The notes below the pieces were generated by a model. That model had not been told where the DNA came from and made no database searches. It saw only the letters and a program-made list of their open reading frames with translations. Made by a program: the position numbers and the translations under genes. From a virus: a stretch of 54,142 bases of DNA. The stretch lies in IMG/VR virus record IMGVR_UViG_3300025914_000221, positions 1-54,142 of that record; one strand, given 5' to 3'. Each line of letters begins with the position of its first letter. The first letter of the stretch is position 1. Positions 51,926-54,142 of this stretch are shown in pieces.

Positions 51926-52525
51926 TTAATATTCATCAGGGTCTTCCCGTACACCCTTCTCGGCATCTCCCCGCATATCCAGGGTCTCGTTAATTTCCAG
52001 TCTGACCTTCTCTTCCATCTCCTGGATAGCCATTTCCAGCTTGGGCATATTGGTAATCGCATCCTGTATCTTCCGGATATCGTACTTGAGTCCGCCTGAG
52101 TTGGTCTCATCAGCGAAGTTTACATTCCTTAAGAACTTATTCATTGCTAGTTTAGAGGCCTTCATATCCCGCAGGGTTTGCAGGCTCACAGAACTATGAG
52201 AGACCATATCCTGGTACTTGGTCAGTGCATACATGAACTCCTCGTCTGTCTGCATCTCCTTCCACTTATCTGAGGTGATTTGGGAAGCTTGTAAGCTAAA
52301 CTCCAGCCTACGCTCATACTCTTCCTCTTCGTAGGGGGAATGGAAGTCCTCAAGCAGGTAGATCAGGGTAAACTCCCGGGTAGCTTTCTTCTTGTACTTC
52401 CCGGAGCCATCTCCAGCTGAGCCTTTATCCCTTGCCAGTAAAGCCCTGAACTCAGGTATTAAACTGATCCAGGGCTTATTCAGCGTTACCATATTATTGT
52501 CACCAAGTTCAAATAGCTTTATCAT
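51926..52525 (-). CDS. Conserved-looking protein upstream of packaging genes
   Basis: The frame gives 199 residues from the ATG at 52525. A second in-frame ATG at 52492 (MVTLNKPWISLIPEF) would give 188 residues and avoids the 17-bp overlap; I cannot decide between them. The N-terminal segment PEFRALLARDKGSAGDG, then KKKATREFTLIYLLEDFHSPY, resembles a protein I recall next to terminase genes in Bacteroidota phages. The rest is helical and acidic (KLEMAIQEMEEKVRLEINE). The role is unknown; a packaging or DNA-binding accessory fits the position. Confidence 0.65.
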   Translation of the reverse strand: MIKLFELGDNNMVTLNKPWISLIPEFRALLARDKGSAGDGSGKYKKKATREFTLIYLLEDFHSPYEEEEYERRLEFSLQASQITSDKWKEMQTDEEFMYALTKYQDMVSHSSVSLQTLRDMKASKLAMNKFLRNVNFADETNSGGLKYDIRKIQDAITNMPKLEMAIQEMEEKVRLEINETLDMRGDAEKGVREDPDEY

Positions 52526-53060
52526 CCTCCTTTTGCTTTAAGCGTTCAAACTCAAAACCAAGGTAGAAGCGGGCCTCTGTCAGGTAAGTCCAGGACTGTG
52601 TCCTGCAGATAGCAGCTTCTCTAGAACCAGGAAGATTAGTGAGCTGCTTTACCTTTTCTGCTATAGAGCCTATTACCTGCCTTAATAAATCTACCCTACT
52701 CACATGGGTTGGCAATTCTGCCCAAGGTTCCGGGTCTATTGTAGTATAGATAGTCTTATCGTTTCCTCCTGGAGCAATACTGACCTTACTATCCGTTGGT
52801 TCTATATCTGAGACAGCACTCTTGCCATCCTTGTAAGGAGAAGGTTCATCCCCATACTCTGCTAATAGCTTACCTAACCAGGCTTTGGAGAATAACAGAC
52901 ACTGAGTACAGGACTCTACCTGGGCACTCCAGTCTGTATCATCTATTATCTTCTCTCCTGGAGAAGGTTCGGTACCCTGCATTAGTCTTTCATTAATGTC
53001 TTCTGAGTACCTGGCCAGACTATCTAGGTCCAGTCTCAGTTGTTTGATCTGCTCTTTCAT
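52509..53060 (-). CDS. Unknown protein with an Acb2-like C-terminal pattern (tentative)
   Basis: This 183-residue protein begins with a helix (IKQLRLDLDSLARYSEDINE). Its middle is polar with two Cys (ESCTQC) and probably flexible. Residues about 120-175 form a two-helix pattern, RVDLLRQVIGSIAEKVKQL, then SREAAICRTQSWTYLTEA and RFYLGFEFERLK. The SRE-x5-T spacing and the L-x-EA run recall Acb2-type cyclic-nucleotide sponges (SREQSLALT-KLEEA), with a four-residue insertion here. Known Acb2 proteins are much shorter, so this may only be a similar helical hairpin. The gene overlaps both neighbours and has a variant of the conserved leader before its ATG. The function is unproven. Confidence 0.55.
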   Translation of the reverse strand: MKEQIKQLRLDLDSLARYSEDINERLMQGTEPSPGEKIIDDTDWSAQVESCTQCLLFSKAWLGKLLAEYGDEPSPYKDGKSAVSDIEPTDSKVSIAPGGNDKTIYTTIDPEPWAELPTHVSRVDLLRQVIGSIAEKVKQLTNLPGSREAAICRTQSWTYLTEARFYLGFEFERLKQKEDDKAI

Positions 53061-53331
53061 TTTTCTGTATTGCTTTTGGAAATTGGGTTGCTTTTTTCTT
53101 TATAAAGTTATAGTTCTGCGTAGCATTCTGTATCTTCTTAGGCTGGATATGAAACTTCCCCAGGTAGGGCCAGATGACGCCTTCCAGGTTACCTTCCCGT
53201 ATCCTGTCCGCTGTAAAATCAGACTGTGCTGCTGCTATTTCTGCCACCAGGCTTTCCGACACGCCCAGGTGTACGCTTACTCTTGTGACCAGACCCGGGT
53301 TGTGGATCTTCTTTGGTTTCGGTTTTTTCAT
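53020..53331 (-). CDS. Small basic protein, possible HU/IHF-like or HTH DNA-binding protein
   Basis: This 103-residue protein starts with a Lys/Pro-rich tail (MKKPKPKKIHNPG). A helical part follows (VTRVSVHLGVSESLVAEIAA), then QSDFTADRIREGNLEGV and a strand-like WPYLGKFHIQPKK. Similar short proteins in Bacteroidota phages, with a final FGKF-type motif, are often called HU/IHF-like. I recall this pattern but cannot verify it. The first 37 codons overlap the end of the preceding gene in another frame (113 bp), and there is no later Met to use instead. It ends in TAG and overlaps the next gene by 41 bp. Confidence 0.6.
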   Translation of the reverse strand: MKKPKPKKIHNPGLVTRVSVHLGVSESLVAEIAAAQSDFTADRIREGNLEGVIWPYLGKFHIQPKKIQNATQNYNFIKKKATQFPKAIQKNERADQTTETGPR

Positions 53332-53779
53332 TTTGGTTCTGTAAGTCCTGTAAAGCTAAGTTATACATTAAACCCGAAGCTATCAAGAACCCGATACAGT
53401 CGAAAGAAACCTCCGGGAAATAGCCGTTCATGTTCTCCATCTCCCTGGCCGTCTTGAACTGTACTGCCTTGGTATAGATATCCGAGGTCTTTCCTTCTTT
53501 GGAAAGCGTAATGCGGAATAAGGTATAGCCAAAGTAACCACTGGCTTCCTTTGCTTTTTCAGCATATTCATACTTATCCAGCTTTGCTTCAAAGAAAGGC
53601 GCAGCTTTCTTATCTGCCAGATGCTGTCCGATTGCAGCTTCGTTAAATTTAGCAATAGCCATATCGATCTCGGAGATAACGATCGCACTGGCCTGGGATT
53701 TGGTAACCTTACCCCTGTTAGAGGCTGCTCCTACCGTCTCTGCGATGGGCCTGCCGTTTAGTCCATAAATTGTACTCAT
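53219..53779 (-). CDS. Unknown protein following the nuclease gene
   Basis: This 186-residue protein has an ordered part (residues about 25-150) with helices (SEIDMAIAKFNEAAIGQHLA) and a mixed segment (ASGYFGYTLFRITLSKEGKT). The last 37 residues are low-complexity (QPGSGHKSKRTPGRVGKPGG) and overlap the start of the next gene, as expected if that gene's frame was overprinted on a disordered tail. Its ATG overlaps the nuclease gene's stop as ATGA. I do not recognise the family; an early or DNA-metabolism role beside the nuclease is possible. Confidence 0.6.
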   Translation of the reverse strand: MSTIYGLNGRPIAETVGAASNRGKVTKSQASAIVISEIDMAIAKFNEAAIGQHLADKKAAPFFEAKLDKYEYAEKAKEASGYFGYTLFRITLSKEGKTSDIYTKAVQFKTAREMENMNGYFPEVSFDCIGFLIASGLMYNLALQDLQNQNEKTETKEDPQPGSGHKSKRTPGRVGKPGGRNSSSTV

Positions 53780-54142
53780 CTGTTCTTGGTTTGGAAGCTT
53801 CTAAGATAATCAATCCTGTGAGAAACCATAATGTTTATTTCATCCTCACAGTAAGGAACAAAATAAGAGGTAGGCTCCAGGCTTGGTGGGAGTATACCCA
53901 GTTCCATGACGAGGGCCGTATCCTGCGGGTCGAGCTTATAGTGCAGTACCTCGAGATCGAGGAGCTTATAGCCATGCTGGATCAGTAGCCAGGCATAGAA
54001 GCTCAGCTGCGCGGTGTAGTGCCCCAGGTGACAGTCCGGGAAATTGGTAAAGGGATACTTCATTGGCCTGTTCATATAGGACTCCGTGCGGAACTCCCCG
54101 TTGGTCTTATAGTCCTTTACCCGGAAAGTACGGTTAGGATAG
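53776..54142 (-). CDS. PD-(D/E)XK nuclease, Cas4/RecB-like (partial, N-terminus off the window)
   Basis: The frame stays open to the right edge, so an ATG at 54075 is internal and the true start is outside. The visible 122 residues begin with FRVKDYKTNGEF, which contains the D-x-K of the PD-(D/E)XK core. Then comes GHYTAQLSFYAWLL, the Q-x3-Y helix typical of RecB/Cas4-type exonucleases. The C-terminus is a mixed region without a visible Fe-S Cys cluster, although the N-terminal Cys of Cas4 would lie outside the window. In phages such nucleases act in recombination or end processing. It is a separate gene from the nuclease domain of the same superfamily inside the giant protein. Confidence 0.78.
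   Translation of the reverse strand, partial: YPNRTFRVKDYKTNGEFRTESYMNRPMKYPFTNFPDCHLGHYTAQLSFYAWLLIQHGYKLLDLEVLHYKLDPQDTALVMELGILPPSLEPTSYFVPYCEDEINIMVSHRIDYLRSFQTKNR

Noticed and set aside
52513-52525. Shine-Dalgarno (AGGAGG) for the 199-residue gene
   Set aside because: The AGGAGG touches the ATG with no spacer and is explained by Lys-Glu-Asp codons of the overlapping gene.
53219-53331. Possible -1 frameshift site (AAAAAAC) at the overlap of the 186- and 103-residue genes
   Set aside because: The heptamer is not in register with the upstream frame (the codons read GAA AAA ACC), and the downstream frame has its own ATG.
1-54142. tRNA genes, CRISPR arrays, insertion sequences and attachment sites
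   Set aside because: Every supported gene junction is short, no cloverleaf-like or repeat-spacer structure was seen, and no transposase or integrase motif is present.

Overview
The window is a continuous stretch of a tailed-phage genome. It holds the structural and packaging module of what looks like a short-tailed, crAss-like phage (Crassvirales-type). All supported genes lie on the minus strand and read from right to left. Four things point to a Bacteroidota host: TAnnTTTG-type promoters, almost no Shine-Dalgarno sequences, MBG-type domains, and a GCT-NYNP-DDGSC motif common in secreted Bacteroidota proteins. The genetic code appears standard: stops are mostly TAA and TGA, with TAG at two genes. 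I see no tRNA, rRNA, CRISPR array, insertion sequence or integrase. Family names for the connector proteins rest on remembered sequence patterns, not on a search.

Right end (about 54.1-51.2 kb): the C-terminal part of a PD-(D/E)XK (Cas4/RecB-like) nuclease, four small proteins of mostly unknown role, a clear GroES-like co-chaperonin, and a 98-residue protein. Then come packaging and the head (51.2-42.5 kb): large terminase, portal, a scaffold-like acidic protein, major capsid protein, and a 415-residue capsid-region protein. The connector and tail block follows (42.5-32.6 kb): ring/connector proteins, an FN3-containing structural protein, a 1377-residue hub/muzzle candidate ending in cadherin-like repeats, a DUF6527-like protein, and a 280-residue muzzle-like protein.

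The internal (cargo) block runs from 32.6 to 8.8 kb: 967- and 801-residue virion proteins, then one 18.4-kb gene for a 6148-residue protein. That protein combines an SF1 helicase, two HExxH zincin domains, an RNA polymerase catalytic barrel with DFDVD, and a RecB/Cas4-like nuclease. By family knowledge it should be packaged and ejected with the DNA to start transcription and protect or process the incoming genome.

The left end (8.8-0 kb) holds three small tail-region proteins, a 1575-residue fibre/spike with a pectate-lyase-like beta-helix, a tightly coupled cassette of four small proteins (three with membrane helices; lysis candidates), and a second beta-helix spike that runs off the window.

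Regulation is visible in the few gaps. Bacteroidota-type promoters precede the portal, scaffold, 415-residue and 254-residue genes. A -10-like box also abuts the giant gene's start. In three cases that box is only 3-4 nt from the ATG, which predicts leaderless mRNA. Terminator hairpins follow the portal, the 458-residue gene and, more weakly, the capsid gene. Many remaining junctions are ATGA or TAATG overlaps. Leading unusual signals: the helicase-zincin-RNAP-zincin-nuclease fusion, a TFWDEV peptide shared by the scaffold and the extreme C-terminus of the giant protein, a conserved leader before several start codons, and strong apparent over-representation of GGTTCTGG.
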